Positions 1 through 10,678 of a DNA stretch of 64,000 bases are shown here, piece after piece (positions within the stretch are counted from its first letter, which is position 1; the number at the start of each line of letters is the position of its first letter). The stretch comes from Tetraselmis striata (taxonomy: Eukaryota; Chlorophyta; Chlorodendrophyceae; Chlorodendrales; Chlorodendraceae). Location of the stretch: the NCBI GenBank assembly GCA_006384855.1, contig VCJN01001994.1, forward strand, positions 1 through 64,000, in the 5' to 3' direction. The position numbers were made by a program, and so were the translations under genes. The notes under the pieces are model-generated. The model did no database searches. It worked only from the letters and a program-made list of their open reading frames with translations, and had not been told where the DNA came from.

Positions 1-480
1 CGCAGTCGGAAACACGCCGCCGTCGGAAAGGCGCAGGGTGTCGAAAGCCTCAGTGCATGCTGGGTCGCGCTAGCGGGAGTTGTAGCGCGGAAGCCGCGCG
101 TTCTCCATTGTAGCGAAGCGGTCGATAAAGTGACGATCCCAGATAGGGTCGAGGTGGTTTAAATGGCGTGGGTTCAACGCCTAATTGTCGAAGTCGATCT
201 CGCGATTGAGGCGGCCAGCTCAGATGTTCGCCTTACTTGGTCTTGATGTAATGTGCACGAATGGAGATGTCGTTGGTGTCGCGAATAAACCACAGCTTCC
301 GCCGTAGCTCGGTCATGAGGAGAGGGGAGCGGGAAGTGAGGTTGGCGAGGATGTGGACCACCCCCATGTTGTCCTCGTGGAGCGGCACATGTCGACCTCG
401 CAATTCCGAAAGGAAGGTGAACACGGCGTATTGGGCAACCTTGACCTCCTTGAAGGTGATGATGTGCAGCTCGCGCGCGG
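1..480 (-). pseudogene. DIRS-type retrotransposon RNase H fragment, decayed, runs off the left edge
   Basis: Minus-strand reading gives ELHIITFKEVKV, then LRGRHVPLHEDNMGVVHILA and LRRKLWFIRDTNDISIRAHY, which is the RNase H core typical of DIRS-like elements. A frameshift near 232 follows, then NI*AGRLNREIDFDN, where a Trp codon is now TGA. Further left come DRHFIDRFATMENARLPRYN and SR*RDP, with a second Trp changed to TAG. The 29-32 kb element has the same block order. The upstream half of the domain lies at 1276-1400, beyond an inserted element. With two stops and a frameshift this is clearly dead. Class assignment is by recognised motifs, not by a search. Confidence 0.75.
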
Positions 481-1275
481 CACATCACTTCCCGCGGTGA
501 CCCGTACGATATGTCGCGGTCCGAATGAGGTACGAATATTCGCAACGCGCGCGCCGCGCCATTTCGCCCCGGGGTCCGCATCACCGCCCGCAGTACTTGT
601 CAGGCGTTGCGAGCGGCGCATCACAAACCCGCCATCACACCGCCGCCAGCCAATAACACACCGGTTGCCGCCCACTCTGTAGACATGTCCCCTCACACCT
701 TCGAGGATATGGAGCGGCCATGGTGGATTGAGGGCGCGTGGATGTCTCGGGACGGCGTCCACGGTCAACTCTCGCGACTGCCGCCCGATTGAGCATCCCC
801 ATCGCGGTATCGCGTTTTGCAAACACCACACGCAACTAGGGTCAAGCCTGCGTGGACAGAAAAGCATCTTCGTCCAAATAGAAGTCCGAGACAATGTATG
901 TTATGCCCTTACTTGCCCGACCGAGCCGGCGACACCAGGGCGAGGATGTGGCTAGGGGAGGCGCGTAGATCGGCTGATGCGGGATCGCCACGGAAGTCTC
1001 GCAGCAGCACGCCGCTTGCGCGGCCGCAACGATCGCGATCCGCCCAGTATAGCCGTATATTAATGGATATGTGTTGTTGCCGGTACGGGTGGTCGCGCTA
1101 TCGGGGGCCGAGAGTCATATGGGTTGGCTGGGGGCTAGCCCTTTGGCAATGGGTTGCGCGACGCGCGCGTCGCGATGCCGAGGTCGGACTCTATACCGAC
1201 GGCGAACCGCATACCGCTAGAACAAAGTCGGTCAGTTTTCGCAATGTCGTACGGGTTACTACGAGAAGTGATGTG
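481..1275. mobile_element. 795-bp terminal-inverted-repeat element, copy 1
   Basis: The left end (481-512) begins CACATCACTTCCCGCGGTGA and the right end (1244-1275), reverse-complemented, begins CACATCACTTCTCGTAGTAA. About 32 bp match imperfectly in inverted orientation. The same sequence recurs at 4238-5050, with shared internal blocks such as TTCGTCCAAATA and CGAGCCGGCGACACCA. No transposase reading frame is visible, so it is probably non-autonomous. It sits inside the RNase H pseudogene. I could not define a convincing target-site duplication. Confidence 0.7.
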
Positions 1276-1400
1276 GGTCGCCATTGTATCGGAAGCCGCA
1301 CGCCTCGGTGCTCTCGTTGAGGACGGCGCTTCACCCGTAGCCGGAGTTGTCGACGTCCATGCAGCCGGTCTCGGCATACTTGTCACTTTCCCGCCGACCC
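1276..1400 (-). pseudogene. Upstream half of the interrupted DIRS RNase H
   Basis: Minus-strand reading gives VDNSGYG*SAVLNESTEACG followed by FRYNGDPHH. This fits the DIRS pattern of a glycine/tryptophan turn (SGYGWGAVLN) followed by an ARGFW-like block, with the Trp now a stop. It continues into the 1-480 fragment once the 481-1275 insertion is removed, so both are one former domain. Nothing further upstream on the minus strand is readable as reverse transcriptase. Confidence 0.6.
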
Positions 1401-1820
1401 GTATCACCGGGTACAGTACTCCGTCTGTACTAAATCGAGCGAGCCGGCGCGCCTATTCGTATTGGTAGTGTAATCGTCCTGCGAAACGGTGGACCGTCCG
1501 ACTACCGGAGGCCCACCACTAGGCCAACTGCTAGCCTGCGCCCACAACGGAGTGAAGAACAGTCCCTCGATAAGGACAACAATGTAGCCACCGTGAACAT
1601 CGACAGACCCGAGGAGCAACATGAGGCCGGGGCCGGCATATGTTTCGCCGCGCTACGCGGGGGCGGAGTTGAGCAACCCGCGATCCGCACGGTCGTCGCA
1701 TCAAAGAAAATCGCGGGAATACAGCTCCCACCATCGACCCGCCGTCACCTCCGCACATTGAAATGACCATCCCATCTTGTCCTAGCCGGTCTCCCCGCCG
1801 GCACAGACGATGCCACCCAC

Positions 1821-2450
1821 GTGGCCATGCCGTTCGGCAACATGGTGGTGCAGCACAAAGCGACGGACGATGAGAAGTCGCACAGCCGTACCGTGTCGAT
1901 CCTGATCTGCACCCTCAGCCCCAAGATCAGTGTTCGAATCCTATCAAGAGATGTTCGAAAGGCGACTCGCTGCCTCCCCAAACCCAGTGCCACCGACCAA
2001 GCTGGGCCGAGTGGCGCTAGGATCCCTACTACCACTGGGTCCGCCAACCTGAGGTTGGCCGGCCAAAGGACTGCCGCCACCGTCATGCAGACCCAATGGA
2101 CATGAGAAGGCACGGCGATCCTCCATCGCCAGGGCAGCCGCAACTGCACCCGCCTCTTCGGAGCACCGCACCTTGACGGCATCGAGCGACCGGTGCACAA
2201 GGTGTGGCTTCGCTTCCCGCCGTTCAGACGCCTTACGGAGGCCGACATGTGGCCCCGCCTGGCGGAAGGCCTCATCCCGGCTTACGACCTACCCCAACTA
2301 GTAGGCGACGCGGCGGCAGACCAACTTGTGGCGACACTAGCGGACACCTTGGCTTAGGCTGGCGTTATGGCATGGGCCGAGTACATGACCGATCCAGACG
2401 CAGACGACGTCGTCGTTCCTAACCCGCACCTTGCCGGGCCCCGTAGTGGA
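1821..2450 (+). pseudogene. Decayed ORF, unrecognised (possibly transposon gag-like)
   Basis: Two plus-strand stretches read like genuine protein rather than GC-rich noise. The first (from 1821) starts MAMPFGNMVVQHKATDDEKS. The second (about 2190-2450) contains VWLRFPPFRRLTEADMWPRL and DLPQLVGDAAADQLVATLAD, then crosses a TAG at about 2356 into MAWAEYMTDPDADDVVVPNP. At least one stop and probably a frame change separate them. I do not recognise the family; a gag-like ORF of the neighbouring DIRS remnants is only a guess. The flanking stretches 1401-1820 and 2451-4237 show no convincing gene. Confidence 0.4.
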
Positions 2451-4237
2451 GGTCCGCGAGGTGTGGGCTCGCTGCTCGTCCGACTCGGTGCGACTCGAAC
2501 TACTTGATTCCGAAGCGGCACGTCTGCTACACGCACGATGTCCGCCACGACGCCGTACTGGCGCTACCGATCGGCGACCAAACCCATGGCCGGGCGGTAG
2601 TCCATGCCACTATCTAGCATAACGAAGACCGCGAGGAGCAGCCCGCCACCCGCCAACAGCAAGGCAGGCTGCCCCCGGCGCTGGCCAAGCAGTTTTTCCC
2701 CGATGCGCATTGACAGCCCGCGCGATATGCACCGCCCCCTTTGCCGACCTAGGGATGCGACCGACGGCGAGCACCTGGCAAAGGCGCAATCGCCCCCACC
2801 ATCAGCCAACGCATCAACACTCCCTCGGAGCTGCCGCAAACCAGGTGGCTAGCAGACACAATGACGGTTGTTGACGTCAACATGGCGCATCACAACACCG
2901 AGCCGACGATGTTACACGTGGGGGCCGACAACATCTGCGCCATCTCTCACAACAAAGAGGACACGGGTTTCGCAACCACTATATATCGCTGCTATATGCT
3001 ATATGCTGCCTTGAAGCGGACGCGGAGGCGGCCAAGGGGTGGGGTCCCCTCGCACTAGGCGAACTGAGGGGCGGTGCCCCTCACAGCTCCCCCCAAAACA
3101 GAGGAGGAGGGGTGCTTAGGGTTGAATACATGGTGATGTAGTAGGGGCTTAGCCCACGAGGAATCACCGTGCCAACTGTTGGGAAGGGCGCGGGGGAAAT
3201 GGGGACCTGGCTTCTAGAGAGTTGCACGCTATGCACTATTCACATAGTGGCCATTATGCGGATTCTTGCCGCCGAGCCGTAAGGCAGCTGGCATGTCTAG
3301 CATCAAAGACTGAGCGAGAACGAAGTTCCAAGCAATTTCAAATTTCAAATAAATGTGGTGTCTGATAGGGTCATTCCGTTGGCTGCTTCAAAAACGGTTG
3401 TGTCGGAGTGCTCGTTGCCGTCGACCCCAAGTGTGCTTTGACGTTTTGAATGATTGCTCGGAGTCCGGCGTTGGCCGGTGTTGGTAATGATGTCGGACTA
3501 TGTGTTCCAGTGTCATTTCGTGTGCGTGCCGTCGCGAGGTGATTGTTATTCGGTACATCACTTGCTCGACTAGGTGCAAGCGAATTGCGATATCCAAGAG
3601 GATATGTTCCGGGAGTTCGGAGTCCAACGCCACCGAGATGTCAGTTCTGCTTTGATGATAGTACGGCGGATTGCGTATGCGTCCACTCCCACGGCAATGG
3701 GGGTCTTGCCTGGGGTAAAAAGCCCCACGCCGATTCCTCTCGCATCGCCGCGGAGGATACGGGAGCCGCATGTGTGCGTGTAGCTATTCGGGTCACATCG
3801 TCGTGTAAGAGGTTGAATGAGCTGGAATATGTTTAAAAGTGGGCGGAGCACCCATGTTGTGGGTGTCGAGTGTCATTCGGGGGAAGGGGGAAGAGGGTCT
3901 TGGGAGGCGGGGGCATGTTGTCGCTGCTCTGGTCGCTTCCAAGCCTACCGGTCGCTACTGGGTGGTGTCAATGTGGAATAAGTGCAGATTGTGTACCGTC
4001 GGCGGGGTATAAGGCCTATACAGTAGCGCGGTTGTCATCGTGGTTGTGGCGGCGACGGCGTTGATGTCGATTGCATAGGTAGGGGGCGGAGACGACCATG
4101 TATACTCCCACTGGCCATTTTGTGCCGAGGTTTGCGTCCGTGGCTGGTTGTGTGTATTGGTGTGGGGACCGGAATTTTGTCCAGCCTGCGGGGAGCTAGT
4201 ATAGTTTCTGCACGTAGGTAGGGGTGGTTTAGAAGGC

Positions 4238-5050
4238 CACTTGACTTCCCGCGGTAACCCTCACGACATGTCGCGATCCGAATGAGGTACGAATGTTCGT
4301 AACGCGCGCGCCGCGCCCATGCGCCGTGAGGTCCGCATATAGCTGCCCGCAGTATCCTCCCGACACTGCGGGCGGCGCATCACGGACCCGCACTTCTCTT
4401 CAAACCAGCGCGCCAGCTGCCGCACCCACTCAGTAGACCTACCCCCTCACCCCTTCGAGTACATAGAGCGGTCGTGGTGGGAGGGGGCGCGTGGATGTCC
4501 GCCCGGGCCGACTGCCGCGAGGTCCACCCTCACGACTGCCGCCCGTGACCACCCCCATCGTGGTATCTCGTTTTGCTAACACCATGCGCCAAAAGGGCCA
4601 AATAAAGCTGCTCTCATATAAAGGCAGCTTCGTCCAAATAAATGTCCTAGACAGTGTACGTTATGCCCTAACTCGCCCGGCCGAGCCGGCGACACCAAAG
4701 CTGGTAGGTGGTAAAGATGGTAGGTGGAGGCGGCACGTAGATTGGGTTACTGCGGGGTCGCCACAGAAATCCCCTAGCGCGCCGCATGTGTAGCCGCAAT
4801 GATCGCTAGCCGCCCACCAGCATCGCCGTATATTGAGGTATTGCTGTCGGTACGGGTGGTCCCGGTATCGGGGTTGGGAGTCGTGGGTTGGCTAGGCGCT
4901 AGATAGACCAAGGGCAATGGGCCGCGCGACGTACACGTCGCGCTGCCGAGCAGGTTGCTAACAGTGCCAACGGCCCAACATGCATACCGGTATAAAAACA
5001 AATTGGGCAGTTTTCGCAATGTCATACGGGTTATCGCGGGAAGTGATGTG
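4238..5050. mobile_element. Terminal-inverted-repeat element, copy 2
   Basis: Diverged direct repeat of 481-1275. The left end holds CTTCCCGCGGTAACC and the right end holds GGTTATCGCGGGAAGTGATG, which are inverted with respect to each other. Shared internal blocks include GGTACGGGTGGTC and GCGACGTACACGTCG. It carries no coding capacity that I can see. Beyond its right end, the minus strand reads TLLANPEYDDKCMMQAANTH and RHLNATATVRAHPSRLDRRV (about 5057-5220), a short protein-like fragment I cannot assign. Confidence 0.65.
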
Positions 5051-5637
5051 GCGGCTTTATTGTATGACGCGTCTGTCCAGTCGGGAAGGGTGAGCACGTA
5101 CGGTGGCAGTAGCGTTTAGGTGGCGTTTGGCGTACACAATACGGAAGGCGTGCGTGTTTGCGGCTTGCATCATGCATTTGTCATCGTATTCGGGGTTGGC
5201 TAGTAACGTTTTTGCCCACAATCGGAGGGGGGGGGGGGGGGGGGAGTTGTAGCCATGCCCGAGGCCACAATCGGAGAGCTTCATGTCGTCAGCGTCCCAA
5301 GCTGGTGCTCATGTGCATCTATTCAACATGGCAGTCGCTGAGGTTTTGATCGGGTATGGGTATATAAGAGCGGTGCCAGCAACAAGGCGTGCTAGCTAGC
5401 GACTCCCGCGTCCAGTGTGTGCATTTTAGGCATACCATGATACAGCCTGGCCAGTTGAAAAGGATCTCAGCAGCATGCATGCGGAAGGACTAACCCCCCC
5501 CCCCCCCCCTCCCCCGGCCCGCCCCCACTGGTTGCTAACTTGCTGGCTTTTTGCGGTCGTACATTGCATCTAAATGCACATGCTGGTGACCCCGACCTGC
5601 ACGCGAATCGATGAACCGTGTACATGGCGGATAAAGC

Positions 5638-6421
5638 CCATACTCAAAAAGCCGCTAGATCGGCGGTAGAGTCGTAGATTCGCCGCTAATCTAGGAAAAC
5701 CCCATATTCGAAAGCCGCTAGTTTGTATATTCAATCTAAGACGTCGTAGATTCAACCTCCGAAGGTCCTAGATTAGCGCAAATCTAGGACAAAACAAGGA
5801 AAAATCTAGGCATCGAGGGCCTTTCGGGCCCATTCGGTACGTATCCTGGGCCACCCCGCGATCGCCATACATCATCGCGACTGCCGCCAACTCCACCGCT
5901 CCTCCAGCACCCACGCCTGGGTCCCGCGGCCTATCCAGTGCCGCCCCGCCCGCCCAGCACCATGCATATATATGCATCGATTCCGGGGCATTGGTCATGA
6001 ATATCCCTCCGTCCCGTTAGGCTTGCATCGTTGCATAGTCGGGCGCCCCGTCGCCGCCACCAGCGCGCTCATCGTGACACGAGATAATGGCATGGCGATG
6101 AACAGCAAGGCCAGATACAAGCTACCCGCCAGTTGTCTTGGGAGACGCATAGTGTAGCACGGGGAGGGGGTTCTGAGGTGGGGTACCGACGGGTGGGGAG
6201 AGTGAGCAATGAGCAATGATGCGGGCCGCGGCGGCTTTTGGGTAAACTCCTGCGGCCGGGCTGGCGGGCGGCGCGGCCGAAGCGAGATGTATGGCAATTT
6301 GAGACGGTAGTTATTCGAATGTGGTGTAAAATCATAGATTGCGCACGATGTCTTCTAGAGCGGCAAAATAATAATCTTGGAAGTCGAATCTATAATAATC
6401 TAGCGGCTTTTCGAATGTGGA
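5638..6421. mobile_element. MITE-like element with AAAAGCCGCTAGAT termini
   Basis: The left end reads CATACTCAAAAAGCCGCTAG and the right end, reverse-complemented, reads CACATTCGAAAAGCCGCTAG. A second subterminal copy (CATATTCGAAAGCCGCTAG) lies at about 5702. Several AATCTA/TAGATT motifs surround both ends. The interior has no credible ORF. Length (about 785 bp), lack of coding and inverted ends suggest a non-autonomous DNA transposon. The target-site duplication is not clear. Confidence 0.5.
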
Positions 6422-6505
6422 CCTAATGGCCCAGCCACCTTTTATCAAAGCGGTGAAGCGGCTTTATTTTATGTAGATACTCGTACTATCTATATCCTAC
6501 CATAT

Positions 6506-7395
6506 TAATTACGAGGTAAGTCTGTGAATCTGTCTGTTATTTGTCTGTCTGTATGTCGCCGACTTTCAGTACGGTTTCACATAGATTATTAGATAGATCG
6601 AAAATGTATCCGTTATATATTCCGTCATATAATTCCGCACATGCCAAAATAACCGTCATGCTTACCTGTTGACTACCTCTCCCGGTAAGAGTACCGGCCG
6701 CCCGGCTACCGCCGGTCGGGCCTGTCGTCGCCGTTGGTCCTGTCTATGGGGCAGGCATGGCGCGCAGCGCCGAGCCCGCCGCGTGGACCGGACCCGGACG
6801 CCAGACGCCATCGTTTCGCCAGACGCCGGACGGCCGTCGCCCGTTCGTCTCGCCGCTTGTCCATCGACGGCGGACGCCGGGCCCGGGTCGGCGGACGTGG
6901 GACTGTACAATATTAGCGACTACTACGACTGATCCTTGAGGCTCTCTGGATTCCACACTCCGCTGCAACGGGTCTACTTGTATATAATTATCAGCAAGAC
7001 CCGGGGCCCGCCGTCCTTCGATGGACGGGCGGCGAGGCGGAGGGCGGGGCGACGGTCGTCTGGCAAAGCACGAACGGCGGTGTATGGCGTCCGGGTGCGG
7101 TCGTCCACGTGGCGGGCTCGGCGCTTTGCGCCATGCATGTCAACCCTGCAGACATGACCAACGGCGACGACCGGCCCGACCGGCAGCGGCCGGGCGGCCG
7201 GTACCCGTACCGGTACAGGTAGTCAGCAGGTAAGCGCGACGGTTATTTTGGCTTGCGCGGAATTATGACGGAATCTATAATGGATACATTTTCGATCTAT
7301 CTAATAATCTATGCGAAGCTGTTCTGAAAATCGGCGACAAACAGATAGACACACATACTCACAGACAACTGACTCACCTCGTAATTAATACAAGT
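6506..7395. mobile_element. Fold-back element with ~200-bp inverted arms plus GC-rich inverted cores
   Basis: The left arm (about 6506-6700) and right arm (about 7196-7395) are inverted copies. Both contain ATTACGAGGT, GTCGCCGA, TAGATTATTAGATAGATCGA, AAATGTATCC and CAAAATAACCGTC (read in left-arm orientation). Inside the arms a GC-rich module (GACCCGGGCCCGGCGTCCGC) occurs on the minus strand at about 6690-6905 and again on the plus strand at about 6998-7215. The whole is a long imperfect palindrome. The same GC-rich module occurs in every unit of the 22-28 kb array, linking the two families. Confidence 0.65.
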
Positions 7396-7630
7396 TGACC
7401 CGTTACATTAGTCGTGTGGAATCCAAAGAGCCGCAAGGATCAATCGTAGTTTAGTAGTCCCTACAGTGTACAACCCCGCGTGCGCCGACCCGGGGCCCTG
7501 CGTCCGTCAACGGACGGGCGGCGAGGCGGAGGGGCGACGGTCGTCCAGCGTCCGGCGACGGACGAACGACGACGTCCGGGTCCGCTCCGTAGACCCGACG
7601 AACGGCCCGACCGGCGGCGGCGGCGGTACA
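7396..7630 (+). repeat. Partial copy of the fold-back/GC-rich module
   Basis: The block around 7410-7470 is the inverted counterpart of 6905-6985, sharing GATCCTTG, CTCT and GGATTCCACAC. It is followed by GACCCGGGGCCCTGCGTCCG at 7487, another GC-rich module. It ends where repeat A begins. No gene is visible. Confidence 0.5.
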
Positions 7631-7637
7631 TTAGGTT

Positions 7638-8250
7638 TCAATCATGCATTCGAGTCTGGTTTGCCAAAAAGGGTGCGGAGGCTTGTTTACACGGAAAAGC
7701 GCCATTGCATGGCTAGGAAGGTTCAGTGAAAGGGGAGGGAATGTCGGAGGAGGAGCCCGCAGGGCGGAGGCAGAAAACGGGAGGGCGCTGCCGAAGGCAG
7801 CGAGCTGGAAGATGGCAGACGAGCTGCGGGTGGCTGTCCTAAGTAGCTCCCCAGCCGGGAGCGCAGGGCTCGCGGGCGATGTAGCAGCCCGTACCAAAAC
7901 CCGATGGTAACCGCTTGAAACCACGGAAGACCGTACGGGTCGCACTAGGACAGTTTAAATCCGTTAGGAAACCCCATAAACACGTTTAGATCATTTCAAT
8001 CATGCATTCGAGTCTGGTTTTGCCAGTTTACACGCGGTTCGCTTACGACTGCGAGCGTAGGCAGTCGGCAGGCGTGTCGACCAGACGAAGGCGGAAGATG
8101 TCTTGAGTTGTAGAAGGCGTCTCGCGCCAAGAGGTTTTTCGGTCGAGGCGCAGGCGCATCAGACGCGGACGGGAGATGTTAACGCCGGCATGACATAGGC
8201 CGGACGTGTCGCAGAATTAAGGCGCCGTTTCCCGACGGCGCCCTATAGCA
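7638..8250 (+). mobile_element. Repeat A, copy 1, ending in a strong hairpin
   Basis: Begins TCAATCATGCATTCGAGTCT and repeats the same start at about 8000. It ends with hairpin GGCGCCGT/ACGGCGCC (8221-8228 and 8235-8242) followed by CTATAGCATTG. The 34607-35223 copy has the same start, same hairpin and same end point, and the flanking DNA differs on both sides, so the boundaries are real. A TC start and a 3' hairpin resemble rolling-circle (Helitron-like) transposons, but a proper CTRR end is missing. No coding capacity is visible. Confidence 0.55.
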
Positions 8251-9850
8251 TTGGCCGCGCGCCATGGTGGCGTGCGGCACGAGCCGGAACTGCTGCATGC
8301 CAATAGAGGCAGGGCTAAAAGTGGCCAAGTTGGGGACGAGCGCCCAGCAAAGCAGCGGCACATGCACCAGTAGGACGAGTACAACTGCGCGCACGAGCGC
8401 GCGAGCGCGCCGCGTACGGCCAGGTACAGTACTGGTGCGCAGTACCCGACGCGATGGTAACTCTATACATGTATTGGCGATGCACGTTACGAGGGGTGGA
8501 TACGCAACGCGCGATGACAGCGATGTATTGATGCTGCCATCACCAGCGGTGGTTGTTACGCCCCCTTGCGCGAAGAGCGGCGGGTGAAACGCACAACGCT
8601 GAGGGGCGCGGGAACGTGGGACCCTGTGTGAACGTGTCGTACCGGCACTTAGGTGTGTCGGGGTCGGTTGTCGGCGACGCCGCAGAAGACTCGCCGACTC
8701 GGTAAGCAGCTGTCGCCGTGGGTCGTTCTCCACGGAGAGCGGTGAGCTGCTGACCACCCCACAAAGCGCAGGCTTAGGATGATGCCACGAAACGCACAAG
8801 TCGCGTTAGGTGGCGGAGCTGTCCCCCGGCGGGCAGCTCGTGTTGTCACAGATGCGTTGCCGTGACGTTGGAAGCGGGTTGGCCGGCGTAGAGGCCCTTG
8901 GAGCCTATGCCGGCACGTAACGATGCCAATGATGTCGGGGCGAGGGTGAAGACGAGGCGGCCGCTGCTGCTGCACCAGCGACGGTCGCCGAAGTCCCAAG
9001 CCCAGAGTTGGCCAGGGGTAGTTACGTACACCACGAGACGCCAGGCACGCCAGGTGGTAGAGCTGCCCCCCGGCGGGCAGCTGCAGGTTGTCGTGGTCCT
9101 TGTGACGACGACGTTGGAGTAGGAGGCGTCGGAGACGCAGCGGCACGAGCCGCACAAACGCCTCCCACTGCAACCACAACAAACGTTGCTGAAGCTTCAT
9201 TGGGGCGAGGGCAACGAGCCCTCTCAAAACACCGGCGCATGAGCGGCGCCACCCCCGTAACAGACCAATTACGCGAGTAATTCCGGAAAACCACATCATG
9301 TAACGACCGTTGATGCCACGACGCCCTGCTGCGAGGACACGCGGACCGGGTTGCAGTGTCTTGCGGGACAACAAGTGGTCGCCCCGACGACACCGACGGA
9401 CGTCCTCCTCGGTCCGCGCCGATTTGTTGCGGTGGGCGTAGTTGTCGTCGTTGACAACCGTGATGAGCAGCGGCCATGGTGCCGAGCGCGTCCACCTCAC
9501 TTAAACCTCAAGAGTTGTCTACTACGAGAAGGCGCTCCACTGCGGGAGCACCGAAGGCCTGTACTGCGACTCGACTTCGGGTGTTGAGGTTTAAACCCCC
9601 CCCAGCGGGGACCCCCCAGCTCCAATTCCTTGCCGTGCGCATCGCTACCCGAAATCGTCCCAGCTGCAAAGCCAGGGCAAAAGTAACGGAAAACGACCTC
9701 GGGCGCACGAGTAGCGAAAACCGCATTACCGAGGGACTGTCTGCCGCTGCCTGATTTTGTAACGCATGTGCGCGGCACGACGACTCACTACCGGGTGGAT
9801 GAACCTCGGTGCGGACTTGTTCAGCCTCAGTGACCCTCGCGCACACAAAG
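8251..9850. repeat. Repeat X, copy 1 (unclassified 1.6-kb dispersed repeat)
   Basis: Closely similar to 49194-50830; both start GCGCGCCATGGTGGCGTGCG and end near GACTCACTACCGGGTGGATG. Long minus-strand ORFs are kept in both copies, but in overlapping frames in GC-rich DNA, so this proves little. One frame reads QLWAWDFGDRRWCSSSGRLV and RAGIGSKGLYAGQPA, with an LPAGGQL motif occurring twice. I recognise no family. It is directly flanked by repeat A material on both sides. Confidence 0.5.
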
Positions 9851-9867
9851 CAAGTACGCGAAGCCGC

Positions 9868-10215
9868 TGCCGAAGGCAGCGAGCTGGAAGATGGCAGACG
9901 AGCTGCTGGTGGCTGTCCTAAGTAGCTCTCCGGCCGGGAGCGCAGGGCTCGCGGGCGATGGGGCAGCCCGTACCAAAACCCGATGGTAACCGCTTGAAAC
10001 CACGGAAGACCGTACGGGTCGCACTAGGACAGTTTAAATCCGTTATTAGGAAACCACATAAACACGTTTAGATCATACTTATAGTAAAGCGCGGCGGTTA
10101 TTTTGGCATGCGCGGAATTATGACGGAATATATCACGGATAATAATATATGCGAAACCGTTCCGAAAGTCGGCGACAGCCAGACAGACAGACTCACTCCG
10201 TAATGAATATGGTAT
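9868..10215 (+). repeat. Repeat A fragment followed by a fold-back arm fragment
   Basis: 9868-10075 is a direct repeat of 7795-7995, with shared blocks GTGGCTGTCCTAAGTAGCTC and GACCGTACGGGTCGCACTAG. It places A-type sequence on both sides of repeat X. 10085-10215 matches the right arm of the 6.5-7.4 kb fold-back element (GGTTATTTTGGCATGCGCGG). Confidence 0.55.
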
Positions 10216-10344
10216 TACATGAGCTAGCAGCAGAAATCGATATCAGGAAATCAGCCCCCCCAAAAAAGGACAATTAGAAAGGTCCTCTACAGCGACTGCG
10301 AGGTGGAATGAATAGGGTAGGATGGCAGGATACTAGAAAAGCGG

Positions 10345-10378
10345 GCTTTTAGGGTTTGGGATTTTAGGGTAAAAACCC
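10345..10378 (+). repeat. Short telomere-like motif
   Basis: Contains TTTTAGGGTTTGGGATTTTA then GGGT, resembling the TTTTAGGG or TTTAGGG telomere repeats of green algae. With only two to three degenerate units it is a relic or coincidence, not a telomere. The next 300 bp up to COQ9 hold the short mirrored motif CGAACCCTAAAAAGG and nothing else identifiable. Confidence 0.35.
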
Positions 10379-10678
10379 CGCTATATCATGAACAGGGCGA
10401 TGATTACGCGATGATGACGGCGACGATGGCGGTGACGCTCGCGCGCCATCGCGCGATGCCGAACCCTAAAAAGGTTCTGATACCCTGAACCCGAAAGGCA
10501 GTAGTTGCCAGGCAGCCGGCAGACTACATCAGCAGGCAGCTGACGACGCCACCATTTTCGTCGCAATTCACTTGTAACGAAGCTGCTGCACTCGTTCTAC
10601 CCTGCCTAGCAGCGCTCGCTTTGAGTTTGCCATCTTTAGTCTGGATCCTCAATATCAACTCCAGCAAACTGCTTTTCT

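Noticed and set aside
1..1400. Three Trp positions in the RNase H remnant read as TGA or TAG, suggesting a variant genetic code
   Set aside because: COQ9, eL36 and APEX2 use TGA and TAA as true stops and TGG for Trp. The remnant also carries a frameshift, so these are ordinary nonsense mutations.
1925..1945. tRNA T-loop-like GTTCGAATCC
   Set aside because: The flanking bases do not pair as a T-stem, and no acceptor or anticodon arm can be built around it.
5345..5365. TATA-box promoter (GGGTATATAAGAGCGG)
   Set aside because: No gene or LTR start could be placed downstream, so the motif alone is not evidence of a promoter.
7638..8250. Canonical Helitron call for repeat A
   Set aside because: The start (TC) and hairpin fit, but the 3' end is CTATAG/CATTG rather than CTRR, and A|T insertion cannot be shown. 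It is kept only as a rolling-circle candidate.
10345..10378. Chromosome end or interstitial telomere
   Set aside because: Only two or three degenerate motifs are present, with ordinary genes directly adjacent.
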